This document shows, piece after piece, positions 24,555 through 32,930 of a stretch of 64,000 bases of DNA. The stretch's first letter is position 1, and every line of letters starts with the position of its first letter. The position numbers and the translations under genes were made by a program. The stretch covers positions 100,931 to 164,930 of the forward strand of contig JAEKDP010000009.1 of assembly GCA_016521575.1 (NCBI GenBank), in the 5' to 3' direction. The notes under the pieces were generated by a model. The model worked only from the letters and a program-made list of their open reading frames with translations, was not told the DNA's origin and did not search any database. The stretch comes from Rhodobacteraceae bacterium F11138 (GTDB lineage Bacteria; Pseudomonadota; Alphaproteobacteria; Rhodobacterales; Rhodobacteraceae).

Positions 24555-25747
24555 CGGGGGCTCTGGACGGGCTGCGTGTTCTCGATCTCAGCCGTATTCT
24601 GGCCGGACCCACCGCGACGCAGCTTCTGGGCGATTTTGGTGCAGATGTTATCAAGATCGAGCGCCCCGGTCTCGGCGACGATACCCGCGCATGGGGTCCG
24701 CCCTTCGTTCAAGGCGCCGACGGGCCGACACAGGAAAGCGCATATTACCTGTGCGCCAATCGCAACAAGCGTTCGATTGCCATTGATATTGCCACACCCG
24801 AGGGCGCTTTGACAGTGCGGCAGCTGCTGAAGCATTGCGATGTATTGGTCGAGAACTTCAAACCCGGAGGGCTGCAAAAATACGGTCTGAGCTACGAAGA
24901 TCTGAAAGATGCGTTCCCGGAACTTGTGTATTGTTCGATCTCCGGCTTCGGGCAAACCGGCCCAAATCGGGAAAAGCCGGGATATGATCTTTTGGCCCAG
25001 GCCTATGGCGGGATCATGAGTCTGACGGGGGACCCGCAGGGCGAACCGATGAAAGTGGCCGTTGGCATCGCGGACGTGATGACCGGTATGTATGCGGCAA
25101 ATGCAATATTGGCGGCGCTGCGTCACAAAGACAGAACCGGTGAGGGGCAGCATATCGACATTGCGCTGGTAGATTGTCAGATTGCCTGGCTGATCAACGA
25201 GGGCACCAATTACCTCACATCGGGCAAGGTGCCGCAGCGACGCGGAAACCAACACCCGAACATCGTTCCCTATCAGGTGTTCGAAGTCAAAGATGGCCAT
25301 GCTGTCGTTGCCGTGGGCAATGACACGCAGTTCCAACGTTTCTGCGCCTTGATCGGACGGGACGCATTGGCAAGTGACGCGTGCTTTGCAACCAATGCGG
25401 CCCGGCTTGAGAACCGCGATGCGCTGATAGCGACGCTGTCCGAAACGTTGCGCAACTACGAACGTGATTGGCTGATCGCGGGCTTGGAGGCCAACAAAGT
25501 ACCCGGCGGTCCGATCAACCGTATGGATGACGTTTTTGCGTCGGATCAGGTGGCGGCGCGTCAGATGAAAATATCCGTCCCGCATCCTGAAGCCGCCAGC
25601 GGCCAGGTTGATCTGATCGGCAATCCGGTAAAGTTTTCAAAAACACCAGTGACTTACCGCCGCGCTCCGCCCGTTTGCGGCAGCGACACGAATGAAATTT
25701 TGACGGCCTTTGCAGCCGAAATGAAGACCAGCGAAGAGGAAAGATGA
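24551..25747 (+). CDS. Class III CoA-transferase (CaiB/BaiF family)
   Basis: A 398-residue enzyme that moves CoA from a donor such as succinyl-CoA to a carboxylic acid. The N-terminus MTGALDGLRVLDLSRILAGP, the segment ADVIKIERPG and the catalytic Asp near residue 208 in IALVDCQ are standard for family III. It lies between the P450 reductase and the desulfinase-like protein, overlapping both by four bases. As far as I recall, in 3-sulfinopropionate users (Variovorax paradoxus TBEA6) a family III CoA-transferase feeds the desulfinase. That pairing is exactly reproduced here. Another carboxylic acid as substrate cannot be excluded. Confidence 0.92.
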   Translation: MTGALDGLRVLDLSRILAGPTATQLLGDFGADVIKIERPGLGDDTRAWGPPFVQGADGPTQESAYYLCANRNKRSIAIDIATPEGALTVRQLLKHCDVLVENFKPGGLQKYGLSYEDLKDAFPELVYCSISGFGQTGPNREKPGYDLLAQAYGGIMSLTGDPQGEPMKVAVGIADVMTGMYAANAILAALRHKDRTGEGQHIDIALVDCQIAWLINEGTNYLTSGKVPQRRGNQHPNIVPYQVFEVKDGHAVVAVGNDTQFQRFCALIGRDALASDACFATNAARLENRDALIATLSETLRNYERDWLIAGLEANKVPGGPINRMDDVFASDQVAARQMKISVPHPEAASGQVDLIGNPVKFSKTPVTYRRAPPVCGSDTNEILTAFAAEMKTSEEER

Positions 25748-26940
25748 TGCATTTTCTGACTGAAGACCAACGCGACATTCAGGCCCGTGCAAAGGCACTG
25801 TCCGACGGGTATGTAAAAGACAAAGCGGCGGAACTGGACCGGACCGAAGAATACCCATGGGAGACGACGAGGAAGCTTGCCGAGGCGGGTTTCATGGGCA
25901 TGACCATCCCCAAGGAATACGGTGGACTGGGCGCAAGCTATCTGGACGCGGTGCTGGTGGTTGAGCAGATGTCGCGGAACTGCGGAGTTACGGGCCGCAT
26001 CGTTGTCGAGGCGAACATGGGTGGAATCGGTGCGATCATGGCCTATGGCAGCGAGGAACAGAAAGCGCTGTGCGCGCCCTATGTTCTGGCAGGCGACAAG
26101 CCCGCGATTTGCATCACTGAACCTGATGCGGGCTCAGCAGCGACCGAGATGACGACAACAGCCGAGAAGGTCGATGGTGGGTACAAGCTGAATGGTGAAA
26201 AACACTGGATCACCGGCGGCGGGGTTTCAAAGGTCCACCTCATTTTCGCCCGCGTCATCGAGAACGGGGATTTTCAGGGTATTGGCGGTTTTATCGCAAT
26301 TCGCGGAGAGGATGAGGGGCTGGTGACCGGCAAGCGCGAGCCAGCGATGGGGTTGCGCGCGATCCCTGAAACACATGTGCATTTCGAAGACCTGTTCATT
26401 CCCGATGCACGTGTCATCAGCCTGCCCGAGGGCTTCCGCAAGGGGTTTGCCGCCTTGATGAATGCGTATAACGCGCAGCGTGTTGGCGCAGCGACGGTCG
26501 CCCATGGGATCGCGCAAGGGGCGTATGAGCGGGCTGTCGAATACGCCAAAGAACGCGAACAGTTCGGACGCCCGATTGCCGAATTCCAGGGATTGCAGTG
26601 GATGTTGGCCGATATGTCGACAGGGTTGGCGGCATCACAGGCGTTGATCTACAAAGCCGCAGCAGGCGAAGGTGGTCGTTTCCCCAACATGCAGGAAGCC
26701 GCACAGGCCAAGATTTTCGCTGCGGAGAATGCGATCAAGGTTACCGATGCTGCTTTGCAAATCCACGGCGCCATGGGGTATTCCCGGAACTTGCCGATGG
26801 AGCGCCTGTACCGGGACGCGCGCATGTTCACCATTGGCGGCGGAACAGCGCAAATGCTGCGAAATCAGGTCGCCAGTTCGCTTCTGGGACGAAAGCTGCC
26901 GCAAACACGGGGCGGGCATCTCAAGGTTGCGGCAGAATAA
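25744..26940 (+). CDS. Acyl-CoA dehydrogenase-fold protein, probable 3-sulfinopropionyl-CoA desulfinase-like
   Basis: A 397-398 residue protein with the acyl-CoA dehydrogenase fold (ITEPDAGSAATEM flavin loop, HWITGGGVSKVHLIFAR). The usual catalytic Glu is absent: the C-terminal position reads IGGGT rather than YEGT, and the isovaleryl-type position is Gln in AYNAQRVGA. Numbered from the second Met, Arg84 (in GVTGRIVVEANMG) and Gln244 correspond to the substrate-binding Arg84 and Gln246 I recall for AcdDPN7 of Advenella mimigardefordensis. That enzyme splits 3-sulfinopropionyl-CoA into propionyl-CoA and sulfite. The upstream family III CoA-transferase and the sulfate/sulfite-exporter gene at 41647 agree with this role. 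It overlaps the CoA-transferase stop by four bases; two adjacent ATGs leave the start ambiguous by one codon. Confidence 0.82.
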   Translation: MMHFLTEDQRDIQARAKALSDGYVKDKAAELDRTEEYPWETTRKLAEAGFMGMTIPKEYGGLGASYLDAVLVVEQMSRNCGVTGRIVVEANMGGIGAIMAYGSEEQKALCAPYVLAGDKPAICITEPDAGSAATEMTTTAEKVDGGYKLNGEKHWITGGGVSKVHLIFARVIENGDFQGIGGFIAIRGEDEGLVTGKREPAMGLRAIPETHVHFEDLFIPDARVISLPEGFRKGFAALMNAYNAQRVGAATVAHGIAQGAYERAVEYAKEREQFGRPIAEFQGLQWMLADMSTGLAASQALIYKAAAGEGGRFPNMQEAAQAKIFAAENAIKVTDAALQIHGAMGYSRNLPMERLYRDARMFTIGGGTAQMLRNQVASSLLGRKLPQTRGGHLKVAAE

Positions 26941-26943
26941 GTG

Positions 26944-28260
26944 ATGCAGCTCAACGATCGCTTTGGAGCGCCTGTATCGCATGGTGATCAGGCCGACATC
27001 GATACGCTCGGCGATGCCGCCGAATTGATGTTGGCCTATGCACCAGACCCTGTCAGCATGGTCAAATCGCTGATCACAAAGTCGCCGGATTTCATCATGG
27101 CGCGCTGCTTTCTGGCCGGTGCCTATCTGGTGGCCAGCGACAAATCCCGTCAGCCACTGCTCCGGGCTGAGTACTTCGAGTTGCTGCGCCTGGCCGACAG
27201 GGCCAATGACCGCGAAAAAGGGCACATCCGGGCCATCGGTCTGTGGCTGGACGGGGAACGCTACGCAGCAAGCCAGGCCTATGCGGATATTCTGAATGAA
27301 TTTCCGCGCGACATTATCGCACTGCAATATGGCCATCAGACGGATTTCCTGCTGGGCCACGCCACGTCGACCAGAGATCGGCCCATGCGGGTTTTGAACC
27401 ACTGGTCCGAGGCCGATTCACAATATTCGTTCATCCTGGGCATGCAGGCATTCGGGCTTGAAGAAGCGGGTCACTATGCTGTTGCCCAGAAAATGGCCGA
27501 ACGCTGTGTCGAACTGAACGCCGGAGATTCCTGGGGTGTGCACGCCCTTGCACATTGCCTGGAAATGCAAGGCAAGGTCGAGGATGGTATTTCCTTCATG
27601 CTCGGATGCGAAGAGCATTGGGGCCACGACAGCTATATGTCGATTCACAACCGCTGGCACCTTGGACTATATTACCTGGAGAAGTGCGATTTTGATCAGG
27701 CACTGACACTGCATGACGCCCATATGCAAGTGACGTCATCGTCGGAACTCATGGACATGCATGATTCCGCCGCGATGCTTTGGCGTCTGCAGCTTGACAA
27801 CGTAGACGTTGGTGATCGCTGGCAGGTCGTGGCAGAGAACTATGCCAAGGTCATCGACCATGCCTACATGGCTTTCACGGATCTGCATGCAATGATGTCC
27901 TTTGCCGCGACGGGCCGGCATCATGAAGCCCAGGCACAATTGAATGTGTTGCGTGCGGCAGCGATGGGAACTTCAGACACCGCCAACGCCATCGGGCGCG
28001 CAGGGTTGCCGTTCGCTGAAGGATTTTACGCGTTCGGCTGCGGCGACTACGCGACGGCGAAACGCAAGCTGGCGTATTCACGTCACAACAGCCATCTGAT
28101 CGGTGGATCGGTCGCACAGCGGGACGTGATCAATTGGACCTTGATCGAAGCAGCCCTGCGCGACGGGGACACCGCAATGGCCAGCGCAATTCTGACCGAA
28201 CGCACGGTCACAAAGCCGCATTCTCCGCTCATTGACATGTTTGCGCGCAAAGCCGCGTAA
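26944..28260 (+). CDS. TTC38-type tetratricopeptide-repeat protein of unknown function
   Basis: A 438-residue, largely helical protein resembling the TPR-38 (TTC38) family. It has no catalytic motif I can name. Helical pairs such as DIIALQYGHQTDFLLGH, GMQAFGLEEAGHYAVAQKMAE and WGVHALAHCLEMQGKVEDGI look like degenerate TPR repeats. HCLEMQG and the His-rich GHDSYMSIHNRWHLG are striking and might hold a metal. The start is taken as ATG 26944, directly after the preceding stop; a GTG at 26941 is also possible. It sits between the desulfinase-like protein and the aminotransferase, so it is probably part of the same pathway, as scaffold or unrecognised enzyme. Confidence 0.8.
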   Translation: MQLNDRFGAPVSHGDQADIDTLGDAAELMLAYAPDPVSMVKSLITKSPDFIMARCFLAGAYLVASDKSRQPLLRAEYFELLRLADRANDREKGHIRAIGLWLDGERYAASQAYADILNEFPRDIIALQYGHQTDFLLGHATSTRDRPMRVLNHWSEADSQYSFILGMQAFGLEEAGHYAVAQKMAERCVELNAGDSWGVHALAHCLEMQGKVEDGISFMLGCEEHWGHDSYMSIHNRWHLGLYYLEKCDFDQALTLHDAHMQVTSSSELMDMHDSAAMLWRLQLDNVDVGDRWQVVAENYAKVIDHAYMAFTDLHAMMSFAATGRHHEAQAQLNVLRAAAMGTSDTANAIGRAGLPFAEGFYAFGCGDYATAKRKLAYSRHNSHLIGGSVAQRDVINWTLIEAALRDGDTAMASAILTERTVTKPHSPLIDMFARKAA

Positions 28261-28288
28261 GACGGGTGAAACTTTCAAGGAACTCCAG

Positions 28289-29587
28289 ATGAACACCATG
28301 AATACCACAAAAACAGAGGAACTGATGGAACGCCGCAGGGCATCCATCTCGAACGGTGTCGGCCTGATGCATCCGGTGTTTGCCGCACGGGCCGAAAATG
28401 CCGAGATCTGGGATGTCGATGGCAACCGATTCATCGACTTTGCAGCGGGTATTGCGGTCACCAACTGCGGCCACAGGCACCCTGCGATCGTAACGGCCGT
28501 AGCCGATCAGCTGGCGGCATTCACCCATACATGCCAGCACGTAGCGCCCTATGAAAACATGATCGAGCTGGCTGAAAAGCTGAACCGTATCGTGCCAGGC
28601 GACGGTCCGCAGAAGTCAGCCTTTTTTACCAGCGGGGCGGAAGCCGTCGAAAACGCCATCAAGCTGGCCAGGGCATACACCGGCCGCAACGCTGTGATCG
28701 CTTTTGGTGGTGGATTTCACGGGCGCACGTTCATGGGCATGTCTCTGACCGGCAAACTTGCGCCTTACAAGGCAGGTTTTGGTGCGATGATGCCAGCGGT
28801 CTATCATGTGCCAATGCCGAAAGCTTTGAGCGGGACCAACCATGATGTCGCAGAAATGGGACTGAAGGCCCTGTTCAGAGAGACGATCGCACCCTCACAG
28901 GTCGCGGCCATCATTGTTGAGCCGGTCCAGGGTGAAGGCGGTTTTCACCAAGCGCCCGAAGAGCTGTTGGTGGCCTTGCGCGCATTATGCGATGAGCACG
29001 GGATTCTGTTGATCGCGGATGAAGTCCAGACAGGGTTTGCCCGCACCGGCAAGATGTTTGCGATGGACCATTCCGGTGTAAACGCCGATCTGACAGCGAT
29101 GGCCAAGGGGCTGGCGGGGGGAATGCCTCTTTCCGCGGTAACGGGACGGGCGGACGTCATGGATCATGTCGGCCCCGGCAGCATTGGAGGCACCTACGGT
29201 GGGAACCCTCTCGCGATTGCGGCAGCGCTTGCGGTGCTTCATGTGATCGAAACGGAAAACCTTTGCGAACGTGCGACCAGTCTTGGCGCGGCGCTGACCG
29301 AGCGTCTGAACAGCCTCACCGGGCGCGTCCCGCAAATTGCCGAGGTGCGCGGCCCCGGTTTCATGGTCGCTGTCGAATTCCGCGACCCGAAAACCAGTGA
29401 ACCGTTGCCGCAGTTTGCCAATGCTGTAAAGGATCTGGCGCGCGAGAGGGGCTTGGTGCTGCTGACCTGTGGCGTCGACGGGAATGTAATCCGCTTCCTC
29501 GCTCCGCTAACCATCCCGCAGGGGATTTTTGATGAAGCTCTCGATATTCTTGAAGCTTCAATGCTGGCCGCGCTCACCCCGGCCTGA
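28289..29587 (+). CDS. 4-aminobutyrate-type aminotransferase (class III, PLP-dependent)
   Basis: The 432-residue enzyme resembles GabT. It has DVDGNRFIDFAAGIAVTNCGHRHP near the start, FTSGAEAVENAIKLAR for PLP phosphate binding, IADEVQTGFARTG, and the PLP lysine in AMAKGLAGGMPLSA. It transfers an amino group from an omega-amino acid such as GABA or beta-alanine to a 2-oxo acid, giving a semialdehyde. AAGGAACTCC precedes the ATG at 28289. A succinate-semialdehyde-type dehydrogenase at 40075 could oxidise the product. An organosulfur omega-amino compound such as homotaurine is an alternative substrate in this sulfur-linked setting. Confidence 0.9.
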   Translation: MNTMNTTKTEELMERRRASISNGVGLMHPVFAARAENAEIWDVDGNRFIDFAAGIAVTNCGHRHPAIVTAVADQLAAFTHTCQHVAPYENMIELAEKLNRIVPGDGPQKSAFFTSGAEAVENAIKLARAYTGRNAVIAFGGGFHGRTFMGMSLTGKLAPYKAGFGAMMPAVYHVPMPKALSGTNHDVAEMGLKALFRETIAPSQVAAIIVEPVQGEGGFHQAPEELLVALRALCDEHGILLIADEVQTGFARTGKMFAMDHSGVNADLTAMAKGLAGGMPLSAVTGRADVMDHVGPGSIGGTYGGNPLAIAAALAVLHVIETENLCERATSLGAALTERLNSLTGRVPQIAEVRGPGFMVAVEFRDPKTSEPLPQFANAVKDLARERGLVLLTCGVDGNVIRFLAPLTIPQGIFDEALDILEASMLAALTPA

Positions 29588-29596
29588 CGTCGGCAA

Positions 29597-29612
29597 TCCG
29601 TATTAATACTGA
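29597..29612. promoter_or_regulatory. Candidate response-regulator operator, copy 1
   Basis: TCCGTATTAATACTGA contains the perfect palindrome GTATTAATAC (29600-29609). It lies about 110 bases upstream of the binding-protein gene at 29721, which opens the importer and two-component operon. It matches a site at 36243-36258 at 14 of 16 positions. The shared site before two operons flanking a LuxR-type regulator gene suggests that regulator binds here. Confidence 0.5.
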
Positions 29613-29720
29613 TTCAGTTCACAGTCGTCACCGATTGAGCGATTTCCAGTTCCTAATAAATTTACCTCACCGTCGGCCAACGTGCCGGAAGAACACGGAA
29701 CAAACCAACAGGGAAACGAA

Positions 29721-30893
29721 ATGACCATGGATAAATTCAACCAGAGCAGAAAGCGCGCTGGCCGTTCGCCGGCAGTCTGGGCTCCGGATCCCAATCGCCG
29801 TGCGGTCCTCAAGGGGATGGCAGCCACGGCGATGACCGCCACGGCCGGTGCGCTCGGCCCCGGCAAGGCGCGCGCGGCCGGCTCTATGAACTATATGTGC
29901 TGGGAGGGCTACAATGACCCCCGGATCGTCGATCCTTTCGAGGAGACAAACGACGTTTCGATCAACTTCGATCTGATCGTGGACAGCCCGGGCGGATTTG
30001 CAAAGCTAGCAGCGGGGGGGCACCGCGATTTTGACGTCGTTTCGACAGACAGCCCCTGGGTTCAGCGAATGGGTCCCGCCAATATCTGCGAATTCATCGA
30101 CCCGGCCGAGTTTCAGGATGTCTACGACAAGTTCTATCCGCAGTTTCAACCGCCTTTTGAGCCGCTGCAGTTTGATGGCAAAACCACCGGGCTGCCTACG
30201 CGCTGGGGATGGGTCGGGCCATGTATCAACACCGAGACCAGCGATCCCGATGAATGGAAGACCTGGGACGCGGCTTTCGATTCCAAGAACAAGGACAAGA
30301 TCGGAATCATGGATTGGGGCGACTGGCCAATCATGCCCATGGCGCTTTACGCCGGGATCGATCCCTACAAGGAACTGGACCAGGCAGAGCTGGATGAGAT
30401 TCGAAAGGTTCTGCGCGCCCTTTTTGCCAATTCACGGGCCCTCTTTTCCGATCTGAGCTTGTCGCAGAAGGCGCTGCTTGATGGATCGGTGAAAACGCTT
30501 GTCGGAACAGGGACTTATTCGACATCCGGTCTGCGCAAGGCGGGATATGAGAACATCGTGGCAGTCGTGCCGGAAGGCAATGAAAACAAGCAAGGCATCA
30601 TCTGGCTTGAGGCGACTGCGATCGTCAAGACGCCTGCCGATATCGATCTGGCCAAAGCGATGATGCGCCATGTGACGAATAAAGAAGCAGCCTATGCGCT
30701 GACGCTCAACGATTTCACGTCCAACCCCTCACCCAATCGTGCCGTTGAGGCACTGTATACGGAAGAAGAGCGTTCCGTTCTCCAACTCGACTATGTGGAC
30801 ACTGTTTGGGAAAACTCCGTGTTGCACAAGGTCGCGCCAAATATCGACGACCTTCTGGTCATTTGGCAGGAAGAGCTGGCGAACGCCAACTGA
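29721..30893 (+). CDS. Polyamine-type ABC transporter binding protein with Tat signal
   Basis: A 390-residue PotD/PotF-like binding protein. The N-terminal region has NRRAVLKG followed by a hydrophobic stretch and an AxA-like end (ARAAG), a twin-arginine signal, so it is exported folded. The mature protein begins with MNYMCWEGYNDPRIVDPFEE, close to the PotD family opening. GGGAAACGAA precedes the ATG at 29721; the frame is open 13 codons upstream. It leads a plus-strand operon of ATPase, two permeases and a sensor kinase/regulator pair. A hairpin (30918-30942) lies between it and the ATPase gene. Ligand unknown; a polyamine or related amine is likely. Confidence 0.88.
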   Translation: MTMDKFNQSRKRAGRSPAVWAPDPNRRAVLKGMAATAMTATAGALGPGKARAAGSMNYMCWEGYNDPRIVDPFEETNDVSINFDLIVDSPGGFAKLAAGGHRDFDVVSTDSPWVQRMGPANICEFIDPAEFQDVYDKFYPQFQPPFEPLQFDGKTTGLPTRWGWVGPCINTETSDPDEWKTWDAAFDSKNKDKIGIMDWGDWPIMPMALYAGIDPYKELDQAELDEIRKVLRALFANSRALFSDLSLSQKALLDGSVKTLVGTGTYSTSGLRKAGYENIVAVVPEGNENKQGIIWLEATAIVKTPADIDLAKAMMRHVTNKEAAYALTLNDFTSNPSPNRAVEALYTEEERSVLQLDYVDTVWENSVLHKVAPNIDDLLVIWQEELANAN

Positions 30894-30917
30894 TCCTTGA
30901 AACTCAATTGGACAGAA

Positions 30918-30942
30918 CCCGCCGCTTTGCGAGAGCGGCGGG
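30918..30942. promoter_or_regulatory. Intercistronic hairpin after binding-protein gene
   Basis: CCCGCCGCT (30918-30926) pairs perfectly with AGCGGCGGG (30934-30942) around a seven-base loop. It lies 25 bases after the binding-protein stop and before the ATPase. No T-run follows, so it probably slows decay or partly stops transcription, giving more binding protein than membrane components. Confidence 0.6.
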
Positions 30943-30966
30943 ATTGAAAACGCATGGGGGGCGATT

Positions 30967-32070
30967 GTGCCGAAGGATATCTGCACCATTCAGGGTGTCA
31001 TTAAGAACTATGGAAATTTTCGTGCTTTGCACGGCATTGATCTGCATGTGCAAAAAGGAGAGTTCATAGCCTTGGTCGGACCGTCCGGCAGTGGCAAGTC
31101 AACGCTGCTTCAGATCATTTCCGGTTTTGAGGCCCCGTCGGAGGGACGACTGCTGATCGACGGTGTAGACATGACAGATGTCGCGCCAGCGGACAGACCG
31201 ACGTCAATGGTGTTTCAAAAGCTGGCGCTTTTTCCACATAAGACGATCGCCGAAAACATCGGCTTTCCGCTGAAACTGCGCAAGGTTCCCAAGGCGGAAA
31301 TCGCGAAACGCACGCGCGAGATGCTCGACTTGATGGAGTTGAAGCCTGAATATCTCAACCGTTACCCGGCGCAGCTTTCGGGCGGGGAACAACAGCGCGT
31401 CGCCCTGGCGCGATCGATGATTTCTCATCCCAAGCTGCTGCTTCTGGATGAACCGCTCAGTGCGCTGGATGTAAAGCTGAAGAAAGTCCTGCAGACCGAA
31501 CTCAAGCGATTGCACCGCAGCCTTGGTGTCACATTCATTCATGTCACCCACGATCTGGAAGAGGCAATGATGCTGGCGGATCATATTTGTGTCATGCAGA
31601 ATGGTTTGCTTTTGCAGGTGGGTACGCCAGACGACATCTATTATCGCCCGACGCACCGGTTCGTTGCCGAGTTCATCGGGGAAACCAATCTGTTTCCTGT
31701 CAAAGCCGGTCAGAACGGCTCATATGAAATCGAAGAGCTGCCTGGTGCGCGCGGGGTGTCGTCCTTCGGGGGGGAGGGCGTCCAGAGCGATACGGCGTAT
31801 CTCATGGTGCGCCCCGAATTTCTGCATCTGGCCGCCCCAGACCATGATCTGGATGTCACGATTGATATCGTCGTGTCTGAAACGTTCAATCATGGATCGA
31901 CCACACAGGTCAAAGCGGTCACCCGCGAAGGCAATCACATCATCACGTTGGAGATCCAGGGCCACCTTGATGAAGCCGTCGATATCGGAGCGCATCTGAC
32001 CGTTGGCTGGCACGATACAGATACGCATCTGTTTGCACGGACTGCGGATAAGATGGAGTTTGCCGCATGA
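30967..32070 (+). CDS. Polyamine-type ABC transporter ATP-binding protein (PotA-like)
   Basis: A 367-residue ATPase. It has Walker A GPSGSGKS (near residue 38), signature LSGGEQQR, Walker B LLLLDEPLSALD, and H-loop FIHVTHDLEEAM. A C-terminal TOBE-like regulatory domain starts near GETNLFPV. The start is a GTG at 30967 preceded by GGGG. It pairs with the permeases at 32067 and 32927, overlapping the first by four bases. A second copy of this transporter type is at 443-4259, so the cell has at least two such systems. Confidence 0.92.
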   Translation: MPKDICTIQGVIKNYGNFRALHGIDLHVQKGEFIALVGPSGSGKSTLLQIISGFEAPSEGRLLIDGVDMTDVAPADRPTSMVFQKLALFPHKTIAENIGFPLKLRKVPKAEIAKRTREMLDLMELKPEYLNRYPAQLSGGEQQRVALARSMISHPKLLLLDEPLSALDVKLKKVLQTELKRLHRSLGVTFIHVTHDLEEAMMLADHICVMQNGLLLQVGTPDDIYYRPTHRFVAEFIGETNLFPVKAGQNGSYEIEELPGARGVSSFGGEGVQSDTAYLMVRPEFLHLAAPDHDLDVTIDIVVSETFNHGSTTQVKAVTREGNHIITLEIQGHLDEAVDIGAHLTVGWHDTDTHLFARTADKMEFAA

Positions 32071-32930
32071 GCCATTCGCTCGAGCCGAGCCGTCTGATGG
32101 TGGCTCTTCATGCGTTGCCCAGCGTTCTGCTGCAATCGGCCTTCTTTGTTGTCCCGCTTTGCATGACGATCGCCCTGTCGTTTCAGGAAACCCAATACTA
32201 TCAGGTCCAGTGGGTTTGGTCGCTGACGACATGGACAGAAATCTTCACGACCTATTACTACTGGAAAATCCTGTTCAACACGGTGCTGATGTCGCTCGCC
32301 TGTGTCGGGCTTTGTGCGATGATCGGATTTCCGATTGCTTATGCGCTCGTCACCAGGTTTCAAAAATGGCAAGCGACGATCAAGATCCTGCTCGTTTTTG
32401 CATTTCTGACTGATGCTGTGCTCAAGACTTTTGGCTGGGTGGTCTTTCTCGACCAGACCGGGCCAGCAAACTTTGTGCTGAACTTTCTTGGTTTGCCGGA
32501 TCTTCCCGACTGGGTCATCTATTCGCGTGTCTCGGTTCTTTTTGGAATGGTCTATACGCTGCTGCCATTCTCGATCTTCACCATCTACCTGTCTGTCGAC
32601 ATGATCGACAAAAATTTGTTGCGCGCTGCCTATGACTGCGGTGCAAGCAAGTTTCGCGCCTTCTACGAAGTGACCCTGCCGCTTTGCAAGAACGGGCTGA
32701 TGGCGGGTGCTTTGCTGGTCTTTGTCTTGTCGCTGGGCTCGTTTCTTGAGCCGAAAGTGCTTGGAGGCGGAAAGAACCCGATGGCTGCAGAGCTGATCCG
32801 GCAAACTTTCGAAACGCGTATCAATTGGCCGCTCGGCTCGGCGTTGACGATTGTCGTGATCTCTATCACCGTGATCACCATCCTTCTGGCGTCGCGTTTG
32901 CTGGATCTTGGCCAGGGGAGAAAGAAATGA
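32067..32930 (+). CDS. Polyamine-type ABC transporter permease (PotB-like)
   Basis: A 287-residue inner-membrane permease. It has about six hydrophobic helices, starting with VLLQSAFFVVPLCMTIALSF. The EAA loop is LRAAYDCGASKFRAFYEVTLP. It overlaps the ATPase stop and the next permease start by four bases each (ATGA). Position and length match PotB. It forms the membrane channel with the product of 32927-33757. Confidence 0.92.
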   Translation: MSHSLEPSRLMVALHALPSVLLQSAFFVVPLCMTIALSFQETQYYQVQWVWSLTTWTEIFTTYYYWKILFNTVLMSLACVGLCAMIGFPIAYALVTRFQKWQATIKILLVFAFLTDAVLKTFGWVVFLDQTGPANFVLNFLGLPDLPDWVIYSRVSVLFGMVYTLLPFSIFTIYLSVDMIDKNLLRAAYDCGASKFRAFYEVTLPLCKNGLMAGALLVFVLSLGSFLEPKVLGGGKNPMAAELIRQTFETRINWPLGSALTIVVISITVITILLASRLLDLGQGRKK

